Below, in pieces: positions 52,243-60,468 of a stretch of 64,000 bases of DNA. Origin of the DNA: Alcaligenaceae bacterium (GTDB lineage: Bacteria; Pseudomonadota; Gammaproteobacteria; Burkholderiales; Burkholderiaceae_B); assembly GCA_013416455.1 (NCBI GenBank), contig JACCES010000001.1, positions 575,962 through 639,961 on the forward strand. Direction: 5' to 3'. The notes beneath the pieces were generated by a model, which had not been told where the DNA came from, made no database searches, and saw only the letters and a program-made list of their open reading frames with translations. The translations under genes were made by a program, and so were the position numbers. Position 1 is the stretch's first letter. Each line of letters begins with the position of its first letter.

Positions 52243-52281
52243 ACCGATCCGTCGCTCACCAGCAACGGATCGGTTTTTTTT
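52243..52281 (+). terminator. Strong rho-independent terminator with no annotated gene upstream
   Basis: ACCGATCCGT (52243-52252) and ACGGATCGGT (52265-52274) form a perfect 10-bp stem closed by a 12-nt loop, followed by eight T (52274-52281). It is oriented on the plus strand inside the 313-bp gap between the divergent Cache-CheW and chemoreceptor genes. No plus-strand gene ends before it. The rest of the gap holds a -10-like TATACT at 52347-52352, probably part of the chemoreceptor promoter, with a poor -35. Confidence 0.75.
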
Positions 52282-52404
52282 GACGATATGGCTTGGCGTA
52301 CATCAAGACCGAGACGGGAAAAATCCGCAACATCCAGGGTTAACCCTATACTTGATTGTTGCGAGACATTCAGAATCATTTTCAAAAGAGTCGATAAGAA
52401 AATC

Positions 52405-54432
52405 ATGCAGACCCTATTGAACCGCCTCAATCTTTCCCAGAAGTACGCCATCATCGGCTTGCTGGGCTTCATCATGATGGCCATCCCGACAAGCCTCGTC
52501 GTGCTCGATCGGGTGGCCATCGCGCGCAAGGCGTCCGCGTCCACGGGACACCTCGCCCCTGCCAGGCAGACACTCGAAACCATCCGCCTGAGCCAGCAGG
52601 CGCGGGGCCTGTCGAGCGCCTACCTGAACGGCAACGCGGGCGTCGCCGGGAATCTCGCCGCTGTCCTCGAAGCCGTGCAGAAGGCGCACGATCAGGCGGA
52701 AGCCGACATGATCGCCGCAGGGGTGGATGCGCAGACACGCGACCGGCTGCGGGATCTGCGCGGGCAGATCGGCGAGCTGGGCGCAAAAGTGCGTGCCCAG
52801 GGCCTGGCCGCCGGTGCAAGCTTCACCGCTTACTCGGCGATCATCGCCCGGCAGATGGAGGTGCTCGCCGATATCGTGTCCGCCACCGGCCTCAACCTGG
52901 ATGAGCATCCCGACACGTACGCGCTCATCGACGGGCTGTTCGGCAGCCTGCCGCAAGTCACTGAGCATCTGGGGCAGACCCGGGCGCTGGGCTCGGGCCT
53001 GCTGGCGCGCGGCACCGCCTCGGAAACCGACCGCCGGCAGATCGCGACGGCCCGGGCGCTCGCCGACGACCGGCTGCGGGCCTGGGAGGCCGCCCTGGCA
53101 ACGGCGCGGCGCAGCAATCCACTGATCGAAGCCGGGCTCGCGGCATCCATGAAGCAAGCGGGCGACGACGCCCGCCACGTGCTGGCGCTGACGCAGCGCG
53201 AAATCGTCGATGCCAACGTTCCCAGCCTGGCATCGACCGACTACTTCAATGCGATGACCCGGGCCATAGACAGCCAGTTCGCACTGGCTTCGCAGGCCGC
53301 CGGCACACTGGCCACCCTGCTCGATGCGCGCGCCCGCCTGGCACAACGCGATCTGGGGCTGCTGGCCGCCGGGCTGGCGCTGCTTGCCATGGCCGCCGCC
53401 TGGCTGGCGGTCCTCATCAACCGCAGCGTTGTCGTGTCGCTCAATACTTCGCTGAACATGGCGCGCACGGTCGCCCGCGGCGACCTGAGCTCCACCGCCC
53501 GCATCGATGGCACGGACGAATTCCAGCAGTTGCTGGGGGCGCTCAATATCATGAACGGCAGCCTTGCCGGCATCGTCGCGCAGGTTCGCGGCGCCACCGA
53601 CAACATCGCCACCGCGGCCAGCCAGATCGCCGCCGGCAACCAGGACCTGTCCGAACGCACAGTGTCCCAGGCGGCCTCGCTCGAAGAAACAGCCGCCTCC
53701 ATGGAACAACTGACCGGCACGGTGACGCAGAATTCCGAGAACGCCCGCGCCGCGAACTCGCTGACACGCGGCGCCACCGACGTGGCCCGGCGGGGCGGCG
53801 AGGCGGTGCAGCAATTCGTCGACACGATGTCGGCCATACGCGATACCTCGTCGCGCATCTCCGACATCGTCGGCATCATCGACGGCATTGCCTTCCAGAC
53901 CAACATCCTGGCCCTGAACGCAGCCGTCGAAGCCGCCCGCGCCGGCGAGGCCGGCAGGGGGTTCGCAGTGGTGGCATCCGAAGTGCGCAGCCTGGCGCAG
54001 CGTTCCGCCACGTCCGCGCGCGAGATACGCGATCTCATCGGCCAGTCGGCGGCTGAAGTGGATTCCGGCAGCCGGCTGGCCGACGCGGCGGGCGACACTA
54101 TGCGCGAAGTGCTCGAAAGCATCGAGCAGGTCGGGCTGCTCATGAACGAGATCGCAGTCGCCAGCGCGGAACAGAGCTCGGGCATATCGCAGGTCAACAT
54201 CGCCGTGAGCCAGATGGACGGCATGACGCAACAGAATGCCGCGCTGGTACAGGAAGCGAGCGCCGCCGCCGACTCCCTGCTCGAACAGGCCGACATGCTG
54301 GTGCACGCTATCAGCGCCTTCCGCCTGCCCGACGACAGCGCCAGCCCTGACGCCGGCGCTGGCGCTGGCGCTGGCCGGGCCGTCAGCCCGCCGCTTGCGC
54401 CATCCCGCCCGGCGCTGCTGTCCGCCGGCTGA
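52405..54432 (+). CDS. Methyl-accepting chemotaxis protein
   Basis: A 675-residue chemoreceptor. TM1 is about residues 13-33 ([20 protein letters not shown]). A long helical periplasmic domain is followed by TM2 ([20 protein letters not shown]) and HAMP. The signalling domain has the conserved hairpin tip ([20 protein letters not shown], then [17 protein letters not shown], near residue 500-530). The start is ATG 52405; the open frame upstream covers the promoter and terminator. The C-terminus ends in an Ala-Gly-rich tail (GAGAGAGAG, then [11 protein letters not shown]) encoded partly by a GGCGCT hexamer repeat; no NWETF-type pentapeptide is seen. It is divergent from the Cache-CheW gene, so the two may form a sensory pair. 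Confidence 0.94.
   Translation: MQTLLNRLNLSQKYAIIGLLGFIMMAIPTSLVVLDRVAIARKASASTGHLAPARQTLETIRLSQQARGLSSAYLNGNAGVAGNLAAVLEAVQKAHDQAEADMIAAGVDAQTRDRLRDLRGQIGELGAKVRAQGLAAGASFTAYSAIIARQMEVLADIVSATGLNLDEHPDTYALIDGLFGSLPQVTEHLGQTRALGSGLLARGTASETDRRQIATARALADDRLRAWEAALATARRSNPLIEAGLAASMKQAGDDARHVLALTQREIVDANVPSLASTDYFNAMTRAIDSQFALASQAAGTLATLLDARARLAQRDLGLLAAGLALLAMAAAWLAVLINRSVVVSLNTSLNMARTVARGDLSSTARIDGTDEFQQLLGALNIMNGSLAGIVAQVRGATDNIATAASQIAAGNQDLSERTVSQAASLEETAASMEQLTGTVTQNSENARAANSLTRGATDVARRGGEAVQQFVDTMSAIRDTSSRISDIVGIIDGIAFQTNILALNAAVEAARAGEAGRGFAVVASEVRSLAQRSATSAREIRDLIGQSAAEVDSGSRLADAAGDTMREVLESIEQVGLLMNEIAVASAEQSSGISQVNIAVSQMDGMTQQNAALVQEASAAADSLLEQADMLVHAISAFRLPDDSASPDAGAGAGAGRAVSPPLAPSRPALLSAG
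54355..54375 (+). repeat. Hexanucleotide repeat in the chemoreceptor 3' end
   Basis: Three GGCGCT units plus partial copies at the edges encode an alternating Gly-Ala tail (GAGAGAGAG). In-frame unit changes would lengthen or shorten the tail by two residues without a frameshift. Confidence 0.7.
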
Positions 54433-54442
54433 CCGCCAGATC

Positions 54443-54982
54443 CTAAGGCGCTTCCGGCCGCAGCGGTATCTCGGCCAGCATGGTGTAGCGGCTACGCGTG
54501 GCGGTCGGCGTGGAAGCCACCAGCACGCAGCGTTCGGGCGTCCAATGGACGGGCGTCCCCCGCAGCGCCGACAGGTCGGCCGGCCTGGCGTTCCTCAGCA
54601 GGGATACATGCGGCCGGAACGCCGACCCGGATGCCGGCCACCCCAAGGGCGCCAGGTGGGACCACAGCTGATCATGCGCAGCGTGCAGCCAGGCGGGCGA
54701 AGACGGCCCGGACGACTCTGGTCCCAGCCACACCACCTTGGCGTTGCGGAAGCAGCCCGGCTCGCGAAGCACCATCGGCCCCGTGGGCAGGCGCCAGTTC
54801 ACGCAGGCTTCCGTCACCGCCCGGATCCGGCCGGCGTCGGCCGGCCCCAGAAAGGCCAGCGTCATGTGCAGCGTGTCGGTCCGCATCGGGCGGCCTCCAT
54901 ACAGCGCATGCGCGCCGTCCACCCACGGGACGATTTCCGCGGCTTTCACGGGCGAGGGCCAGTAGGCAAAAAAAAGTCTCAT
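54443..54982 (-). CDS. thpR: RNA 2',3'-cyclic phosphodiesterase
   Basis: A protein of 179 residues in the 2H phosphoesterase family (ThpR/LigT). The two HxTx-type motifs are present: TLHMTLAFLG (HMT) and FRPHVSLLR (HVS, a Ser variant). The N-terminus MRLFFAYWPS is typical. ATG 54982 is chosen, 16 codons inside the longest open frame, because it gives the family N-terminus. The enzyme opens 2',3'-cyclic phosphates on RNA, and ligase activity was described for early family members. It is monocistronic between convergent and codirectional genes. Confidence 0.92.
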   Translation of the reverse strand: MRLFFAYWPSPVKAAEIVPWVDGAHALYGGRPMRTDTLHMTLAFLGPADAGRIRAVTEACVNWRLPTGPMVLREPGCFRNAKVVWLGPESSGPSSPAWLHAAHDQLWSHLAPLGWPASGSAFRPHVSLLRNARPADLSALRGTPVHWTPERCVLVASTPTATRSRYTMLAEIPLRPEAP

Positions 54983-55054
54983 GCAAAATACCCGCTCAGG
55001 CTTCACGACCAAGAGCCGGAAGCTTGCCATGAAAGCGGGGAATGCGGGTATGTG

Positions 55055-56356
55055 TCAGTGCCGTGAAGGCTCGGGTTCCATTTCGTGCAGCAGCCAGATC
55101 GCCGCAAGAAAGGTCAGGTTCTTGGCCAGAGGGCCGAAGGGATGCAGCCAGAACTCGGGCAGGCGCAAGCTGAGGATCACCGTATAGGCCAGCACCACCG
55201 CCCCCTGCACGAACCATAGCCAGCGGCCGCGCCACGGCAGAAGCGCGAGCAGCCCCAGCAGGAGGCTCAGGCCCGCCCCGGCGTACAGCGCGGCCGGCGC
55301 CAGGGAAGCCGGCACACCGACGGCCCGCAGCATGGCCAGGCTGTCGGCCACCGGATACAGGCCCAGCGACACCGCCCCGGCGATCAGCCAGACCAGCGCC
55401 ACGCTGACCCGAAGGATGGGAGCCAGCCAGCGCAAGCGGGCAGCCTGCGCCACGTCGCCGCGCGAACCGGCCGCGACAAAGGATGCGACGCCTCGCGGCG
55501 CGCGGCCCAGTATGGCCTGTGTGTCCTGCGCGGGGGCCGCGGCGCCGCGTTCGAGCATGGAAAGCGTATCCGGGTCCAGCGGGCTGCCCGGCAGCCATTT
55601 TCCAAACTGTGCCACCAGCCGCATGACACGCATGGGCATGTTCAGAAACCGGGCCGGCGCCCGTATTCCCATGGCGGCCCGGAGCTCTTCATAGAATTCG
55701 CGCAGCATCATGGCTTCCGGCCCCACCACGGCCACGCGGCGGCCGGCATGGGCGCGCGCCGCATCCGCCCGCGTCGCCAGTGCCATGACCACGTCCACCA
55801 GATCATCGACATGGACCGGCTGCACGATCTGCCGGCCACGGCCAGGCAACGGTATGAGCGGCTGGGTGGCCTGCATGGTGAACATCACGGTGCTGGCGCC
55901 GCCGGCGCCGAACACCAGAGAGGGCTGCACGACGATTCCTTCGACAGGAAGCGAACACAGGACATCATCGGCCGCCTTCTTGCTGCGGTGATAAGGCGTG
56001 GCGGCGGCTTCGTCCGCCCCGAGCGCGGAGATCTGCACGATGCGCGGCACCCCGGCCGCCGCGGCGGCCGTGAACAGGGCGGCCGGCGCCCGGTGATGCA
56101 GAAGCTCGAAACGCTGGTCGCCCCGTTCCCGCAGAATGCCGACGGCATTGATCACCACATCGATGCCCTGCACGGCCCCTTCCCAGTCGGAAGGATTCAG
56201 CGCATGGGAAAAATCCTTGCTCAGATGCTGCACCCCCCAGCCCCCCGATACCGTGTCGCGCCGCGAAACCGCCACCACCCGGTGTCCGTCCCGGATCAGG
56301 GCTTCCAGAAGGCGGCCTCCGATGAAGCCGGAAGCACCAGTAAGGAGAACTCTCAT
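55055..56356 (-). CDS. NAD(P)-binding epimerase-like protein fused to DoxX-like membrane domain
   Basis: A fusion of 433 residues. The first ~290 form an extended/atypical SDR Rossmann domain (MRVLLTGASGFIGGRLLEAL, IDVVINAVGILRERGDQRFE, VVQPSLVFGAGG, QPVHVDDLVDVVMAL). The last ~130 contain four hydrophobic helices (RVSVALVWLIAGAVSLGLYP, ALYAGAGLSLLLGLLALLPW, QGAVVLAYTVILSLRLPEFW, PLAKNLTFLAAIWLLHE), a DoxX-like/DUF4267-type domain. ATG 56356 follows AAGGAG-like sequence on the minus strand only weakly. It may be a membrane-anchored redox or quinone-linked protein; the exact role is unknown. Confidence 0.88.
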   Translation of the reverse strand: MRVLLTGASGFIGGRLLEALIRDGHRVVAVSRRDTVSGGWGVQHLSKDFSHALNPSDWEGAVQGIDVVINAVGILRERGDQRFELLHHRAPAALFTAAAAAGVPRIVQISALGADEAAATPYHRSKKAADDVLCSLPVEGIVVQPSLVFGAGGASTVMFTMQATQPLIPLPGRGRQIVQPVHVDDLVDVVMALATRADAARAHAGRRVAVVGPEAMMLREFYEELRAAMGIRAPARFLNMPMRVMRLVAQFGKWLPGSPLDPDTLSMLERGAAAPAQDTQAILGRAPRGVASFVAAGSRGDVAQAARLRWLAPILRVSVALVWLIAGAVSLGLYPVADSLAMLRAVGVPASLAPAALYAGAGLSLLLGLLALLPWRGRWLWFVQGAVVLAYTVILSLRLPEFWLHPFGPLAKNLTFLAAIWLLHEMEPEPSRH

Positions 56357-56600
56357 GACGTCGCCCCCTTCGAGACACAAGCTTGCATGCAGGGAACAGG
56401 CTTTTCACATTGTAGGGCCTGCCGTCTCTGCGCAAAGGGAAGCCCATGCAAGCGTCGGTAAATATTTTCTGTGCGAAACGAATCCACTCCGCCGGAGGGA
56501 AAATTGTTACACAAAGATGCATAGTCGCATCCCCGTACCGTGCCGCTGTCATCGTTCAGCTTTATCATGCTTCAACTATCAACTACACAAGGGCGCGGAC

Positions 56601-56849
56601 ATGGGCATCATCAGCATGATCATCGTGGGCTTCATTGTGGGGCTGCTCGCCAGGGCCATCATGCCGGGCGATCAGAAAATGGGCTTCATCCTCACCGTTC
56701 TGCTGGGGATAGTCGGAGCGATCGTCGCCGGCTATCTGGGCGGCGCCATGGGGCTCTACCAGCCCGGGGAAGGCGTCGGCTGGATCGGTTCCATCATCGG
56801 GGCGGTCATCGTGCTCTTCGTCTACGGCCTGATCGCAAAGAAACGCTGA
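56601..56849 (+). CDS. GlsB/YeaQ/YmgE-family small membrane protein
   Basis: An 82-residue transglycosylase-associated/stress protein of the GlsB/YeaQ/YmgE family. Three hydrophobic segments are visible: MGIISMIIVGFIVGLLARAI, MGFILTVLLGIVGAIVAGYL and WIGSIIGAVIVLFVYGLIAK. The conserved ARAIMPGDQKMG is between the first two. ATG 56601 is taken; the open frame runs far upstream through non-coding DNA. Relatives respond to envelope or acid stress. The 244-bp upstream gap (56357-56600) shows no gene. Confidence 0.93.
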   Translation: MGIISMIIVGFIVGLLARAIMPGDQKMGFILTVLLGIVGAIVAGYLGGAMGLYQPGEGVGWIGSIIGAVIVLFVYGLIAKKR

Positions 56850-56989
56850 GTCCCGCCCCACGGCAGGGGACATGGGGGCGCCGCGATGCGGCGCCCTTTT
56901 TGCATGCCCGGCATGGCGGCCGGGGCACGCAGGCCGGCTAGCACTTACAATAAAGAACGAAAGCCGCAAAGCCATCAGCGGAGACACGC

Positions 56990-57349
56990 ATGGAATCCAA
57001 TACCCGCCGTTTCACACCGCTTCGGTTCTGGAAGAAGCTGGCTCCCAACGCCCGCTCCATCGGTCGTGGCGCGGTCGAGAAAGCGCTCTACCTGTACTAC
57101 GCCGTGCAGAACCCCGCCACGCCCAAATGGGCCCGCCGCGTCATCTATGGCGCCTTGGGCTACTTCATCCTGCCTCTGGACGCCATCCCCGATCTGGCGC
57201 CCCTCATCGGCTACACCGACGACATGGCGGTCATGGCCGCCGCCCTGGCGACGGTCACCTTCTATATCACGCCGGATGTCAAGGCACAGGCTCACAGGAA
57301 GATGGCCGAATGGTTCGGCTTGCCGGCCCAGGGCTGGTCTGACGCCTGA
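56990..57349 (+). CDS. DUF1232 (YkvA-like) membrane protein
   Basis: A 119-residue protein with a DUF1232 domain. The conserved segment is PKWARRVIYGALGYFILPLD, followed by AIPDLAPLIGYTDDMAVMAA ALATVTFYITPDVK (two adjoining blocks). One or two hydrophobic helices are present. It starts at ATG 56990 after CGGAGAC. It is followed 18 bp later by the DUF2868/DUF3482 pair on the same strand, so it may be cotranscribed. Function is unknown. Confidence 0.9.
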   Translation: MESNTRRFTPLRFWKKLAPNARSIGRGAVEKALYLYYAVQNPATPKWARRVIYGALGYFILPLDAIPDLAPLIGYTDDMAVMAAALATVTFYITPDVKAQAHRKMAEWFGLPAQGWSDA

Positions 57350-57367
57350 GGCACGGCACGGCTCTAC

Positions 57368-58813
57368 ATGGCGCACAGCTTCAACGAATACTGGCTGCTT
57401 GAGACACTGCGTCTGCGGGAATCGCTCTGGGGTCCGCTCGAAGACTCGGCGGAATCCGGCAGGGTCCGGGCGCAAGGCGGCGACTTCAACACACGGTTGC
57501 TTGCCCGTGCCGGACTGCTGGCGCGGCGCGAGCGGCTGGACGACGCCCTGGCCGGCTGGCGGCAGATGGCCCGCCTGGTTCTTCTGCTCTTCATCGTGAT
57601 GGCCATCCTGGCCGGCGGCGCGGCCGCCGCGGGGGCGCTGGGCGGCGGCGGCCGGCCCGTCAACCTGGCCGTGGCCGTGACGGCATTGCTGGGCCTGAAC
57701 ACGATCACCTTCCTCCTGTGGGTGGCCAGCTTCGCCATGCAGGCCGGCGCGAGCGGCAGCCTGCTGGCCGATGCCTGGCTCCGGCTGACGCGGCGGCTGG
57801 CGCGCGGCCCCGATGCCGCGCTGCTGCCCCGCGCCTTGCTGGAACTCTTGGCGCGGCAAGGCCTGTCGCGCTGGGCGGCGGGTGTCGTCAGCCACGGCCT
57901 GTGGGTGCTTGCGCTGCTGAGCATCCTCGCCACCCTGCTGGCCATGCTGGCGACACGGCGCTATACCTTTCTGTGGGAAACCACGCTGCTCTCGCCCGAC
58001 ACCTTCGTGCAGGTGGTGCATGCCCTGGGCTGGCTGCCCTCGCTTCTGGGCTTCGCCCAACCCGCGGCCGACACCATCCGCGCCAGCGGCGGCCAGCAGG
58101 TCCTGCCCGATGCCGCGCATGCGCTCTGGTCCACCTGGCTCCTGGGCATCGTGGTGGTCTACGGCCTGGTTCCCCGCATCGCCGCGCTGTTGCTGAGCAC
58201 CGCCATCATGCGCCGGCGGCTGGCGCGCCTGGCCGTCGATCCCGCGCTGCCGGGCCTGGCCGAACTGCACGACCGCCTGATGCCGGTCAGCATGAACACG
58301 GGCGTGGATGCGCCGGCGCCCCCGCCGCCGGCCACGGCCGTGCAGGGCCGGCCCGCCCCCCACAGCCCCGGGCCACGCTACCTGCTGGGTCTGGAACTGC
58401 CCGCCGATCTCCCCTGGCCGCCCCGGGCGGTCACGCCGGATGTCGAAGACCTCGGCGTCGTCGACAGCCGTGAAGAACGCCATCGCATGCTGGACACGCT
58501 GCGCCGCCTGCCGGCGCGGCGGCTGCTGGTATGCTGCGACGCCCGCCAGACACCCGACCGCGGCACGCTCGCGCTGCTGGTGGAGCTCGCGTCGCTGGCA
58601 AGTGAAATGCAGTTGGCCCTGCTGCCCGATGACGGCGCCCCGGCACGGCGGATGCAATGGCGGCAGCAGTTGCTGCAGGCGGGCTTCGCACCTGAACAGT
58701 TGCCGGCCGGCATCGAGGCGGCCTTCGTCTGGCTGAACACCGCCGGCCATGCCGGCGCGAGCGCCAGCCCTTCGCACGGCCACGGCACGGCCCATCCCGG
58801 AGCGCCGGCATGA
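57368..58813 (+). CDS. DUF2868 membrane protein
   Basis: A 481-residue inner-membrane protein of the DUF2868 family. Hydrophobic segments are seen at LVLLLFIVMAILAGGAAAAG, VNLAVAVTALLGLNTITFLL, VVSHGLWVLALLSILATLLA and WLLGIVVVYGLVPRIAALLL. The C-terminal third is soluble, with SREERHRMLDTLRRLPARRL and LLVCCDARQTPDRG. It ends in ATGA overlap with the next gene. The DUF2868-DUF3482 gene pair recurs in proteobacteria, so the two products likely work together, perhaps as a membrane-tethered GTPase. Function is unknown. Confidence 0.9.
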   Translation: MAHSFNEYWLLETLRLRESLWGPLEDSAESGRVRAQGGDFNTRLLARAGLLARRERLDDALAGWRQMARLVLLLFIVMAILAGGAAAAGALGGGGRPVNLAVAVTALLGLNTITFLLWVASFAMQAGASGSLLADAWLRLTRRLARGPDAALLPRALLELLARQGLSRWAAGVVSHGLWVLALLSILATLLAMLATRRYTFLWETTLLSPDTFVQVVHALGWLPSLLGFAQPAADTIRASGGQQVLPDAAHALWSTWLLGIVVVYGLVPRIAALLLSTAIMRRRLARLAVDPALPGLAELHDRLMPVSMNTGVDAPAPPPPATAVQGRPAPHSPGPRYLLGLELPADLPWPPRAVTPDVEDLGVVDSREERHRMLDTLRRLPARRLLVCCDARQTPDRGTLALLVELASLASEMQLALLPDDGAPARRMQWRQQLLQAGFAPEQLPAGIEAAFVWLNTAGHAGASASPSHGHGTAHPGAPA

Positions 58814-60288
58814 GTACGCCACTCCGGGTCCTGCGCCTTGCCGTCGTGGGCCACACCAACACCGGCAAGACTTCGCTGCTGCGCACGCTCACGCGCGATC
58901 CCGCTTTTGGGGAAGTCCTGGACCTCCCGGGCACGACCCGGCACGTAGAGGGCGTGCGCCTGCTGATCGAAGGTTCCACCGCCATCGAACTGTTCGACAC
59001 GCCGGGCATGGAAGACGGCATGGCGCTGCTCGACTATCTGGACACGCTCGCCGCTCCCGGCGCGCGGCTCGATGGCCCGGCGCGCATCCAGCGCTTCCTG
59101 GACAGTCCCGAAAGCATGCGGCGCTTCGAACAGGAAGCCCGCGTGCTGCGCAAACTGCTGGAATGCGATGCCGGCCTGTATGTGGTGGACGCCCGCGACC
59201 CCGTGCTGGCCAAGCACCGCGACGAACTCGCCGTGCTGGCCTCTTGCGGCCACCCCCTGCTGCCGGTGCTGAACTTCACGCACAGCCCCGACCACCGCAT
59301 CGACGAGTGGCGCTCGGCCCTGGCAAGGCTGGGCCTGCATGCCATCGTGGAATTCGACACGATCGCCCCGCCGCTGGATGGCGAAGACCAGCTTTACGAC
59401 AAGCTCGCGCTGCTGCTGGATTCGCATGCGCCGACGCTGCGCGCCCTCAGGCGGGACATCGCCGAACAGCGCAGGCAGCGCCGCCTCGATGGCCTTTCCC
59501 TGGTTGCCGAAATGCTGATGGACATTGCCGCGCTGCGCCTGTCCTCGCCGCCTGACGACGCCGCGCTCCAGGGGGCCGCCGAACAGCTGCGGCGCCTGGC
59601 CCGCCAGCGGGAACAGCAGTGCATCGACGCCCTGCTCAAGCGCTACAACTTCCGGCCCGCCGATTTCCCGGCCCACGCCCTGCCCCTGCGGGGCGAGCGC
59701 TGGGACATGGATCTGTTCCATCCCCAGGCGCTCAAGGAAATGGGCATCCACCTCGGCAAGGGCATGGCCGCCGGCGCCATGGCGGGCGCCACACTGGACA
59801 TGTTCACGGCGGGCATCAGCCTGGGCGCGGCGACCTTGCTGGGAGCCGCCGCAGGCGGCTTGTGGCAGGGCGCCGACAAGCTGGGGCGCCGCCTGCTGGG
59901 GCGTCTCAGGGGCTTTCAGGAACTGACGGTGGACGACGCCGTGCTGCGCCTGCTGGCCATGCGGGAACTGGCCCTGATCGCCGCCCTGGAACGGCGCGGC
60001 CACGCCGCCCAGGGGCCGATAGAGATCACTGAGCTGATCGCGGGCAAGGCCGACGCCCTGCGCAAGGAACGCCTGCCCGAAGACCTGCTCGAAGCCCGGG
60101 CCAGCCCGGAATGGTCGACGCTGACGGAGCATTACCAGCCCACCGCGCGCCGCGCCCAAGCCGTCAAACGGCTGACCACCGAATTGGATGAGCCAGGACA
60201 CACAAGAGTCCCTGCGGACTCTTGTGCGCCTGGCGAATCCGAGCGGCATGCAAGCCGCGAGGTGGAGAGCTGCCGCACCAAAAGATGA
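58810..60288 (+). CDS. DUF3482 GTPase
   Basis: A P-loop GTPase of 492 residues. G1 is VVGHTNTGKTSLLRTLTRD and G3 is ELFDTPGMEDGMALL. The NKxD G4 motif is replaced by VLNFTHSPDH, a known feature of this family. The DUF3482 part follows, with GIHLGKGMAAGAMAGATLDM and TAGISLGAATLLGAAAGGLW (a membrane-insertion-like segment). The start overlaps the DUF2868 stop. The last ~35 codons run through a perfect inverted repeat and into 67-bp tandem repeats, giving a C-terminus rich in Glu, Arg and Ser that is probably not native; the original end may lie near 60200. Confidence 0.9.
   Translation: MSTPLRVLRLAVVGHTNTGKTSLLRTLTRDPAFGEVLDLPGTTRHVEGVRLLIEGSTAIELFDTPGMEDGMALLDYLDTLAAPGARLDGPARIQRFLDSPESMRRFEQEARVLRKLLECDAGLYVVDARDPVLAKHRDELAVLASCGHPLLPVLNFTHSPDHRIDEWRSALARLGLHAIVEFDTIAPPLDGEDQLYDKLALLLDSHAPTLRALRRDIAEQRRQRRLDGLSLVAEMLMDIAALRLSSPPDDAALQGAAEQLRRLARQREQQCIDALLKRYNFRPADFPAHALPLRGERWDMDLFHPQALKEMGIHLGKGMAAGAMAGATLDMFTAGISLGAATLLGAAAGGLWQGADKLGRRLLGRLRGFQELTVDDAVLRLLAMRELALIAALERRGHAAQGPIEITELIAGKADALRKERLPEDLLEARASPEWSTLTEHYQPTARRAQAVKRLTTELDEPGHTRVPADSCAPGESERHASREVESCRTKR
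60201..60226. repeat. Perfect 11-bp inverted repeat in the GTPase 3' end
   Basis: CACAAGAGTCC (60201-60211), loop CTGC, GGACTCTTGTG (60216-60226). It lies inside the last codons of the DUF3482 GTPase ORF, directly before the tandem repeats. It could be a transcript-end hairpin, although there is no T-run after it. Confidence 0.7.
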
Positions 60289-60374
60289 ACCCAAGCCTGG
60301 CGAATCCGAGGCGCATGCAAGCGGCGAGGTGGAGAGCTGCCGCACCAAAAGATGAACCCGTGCCTGGCGAATCC
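60228..60374. repeat. 67-bp tandem repeat (two full units and a partial third)
   Basis: Units start at 60228, 60295 and 60362 with GCCTGGCGAATCCG. Full units continue with GCATGCAAG, CGGCGAGGTGGAGAGCTGCC (CCGCGAGG in unit 1) and ACCAAAAGATGAACCC, differing at only a few positions. The third unit breaks after about 13 bp and runs straight into dispersed repeat copy C. Confidence 0.9.
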
Positions 60375-60468
60375 GCCACAACACGGGGGCACTTACGGTG
60401 CCGAACTTAAAATTTGCCTCGCTTGACCCCGCCCTGAAGGGCGGGGCTTGCGCATAGGCTCGTGCTCA
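60366..60468 (-). repeat. Dispersed hairpin repeat, copy C (starts at a TPM-domain gene stop codon)
   Basis: On the minus strand it begins with the TGA of the TPM-domain gene (60468-60466), then GCACG and GCGCAAGCC. Stem 1 is CCCCGCCC / GGGCGGGG (60427-60434 with 60439-60446, loop TGAA). Stem 2 is GGCAC / GTGCC (60388-60392 with 60398-60402). A short distal stem GGCG/CGCC lies at 60366-60377. TTGCCTCGCTTG and GCTTGCGC are identical to copy A. Confidence 0.85.

Noticed and set aside
52092..52280. Cyclic-di-GMP riboswitch upstream of the chemoreceptor
   Set aside because: A short CACGC/AAACC-like stretch caught the eye, but the conserved GEMM core and receptor pairing are not there.
52414..54306. 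630-codon minus-strand frame opposite the chemoreceptor
   Set aside because: Shadow of the chemoreceptor gene; no domain and His/Gly/Gln-rich composition.
58378..60384. 668-codon minus-strand frame opposite the DUF2868/DUF3482 genes
   Set aside because: The opposite strand encodes motif-bearing proteins. The repeated N-terminal peptides in this frame come only from the 67-bp tandem repeat.
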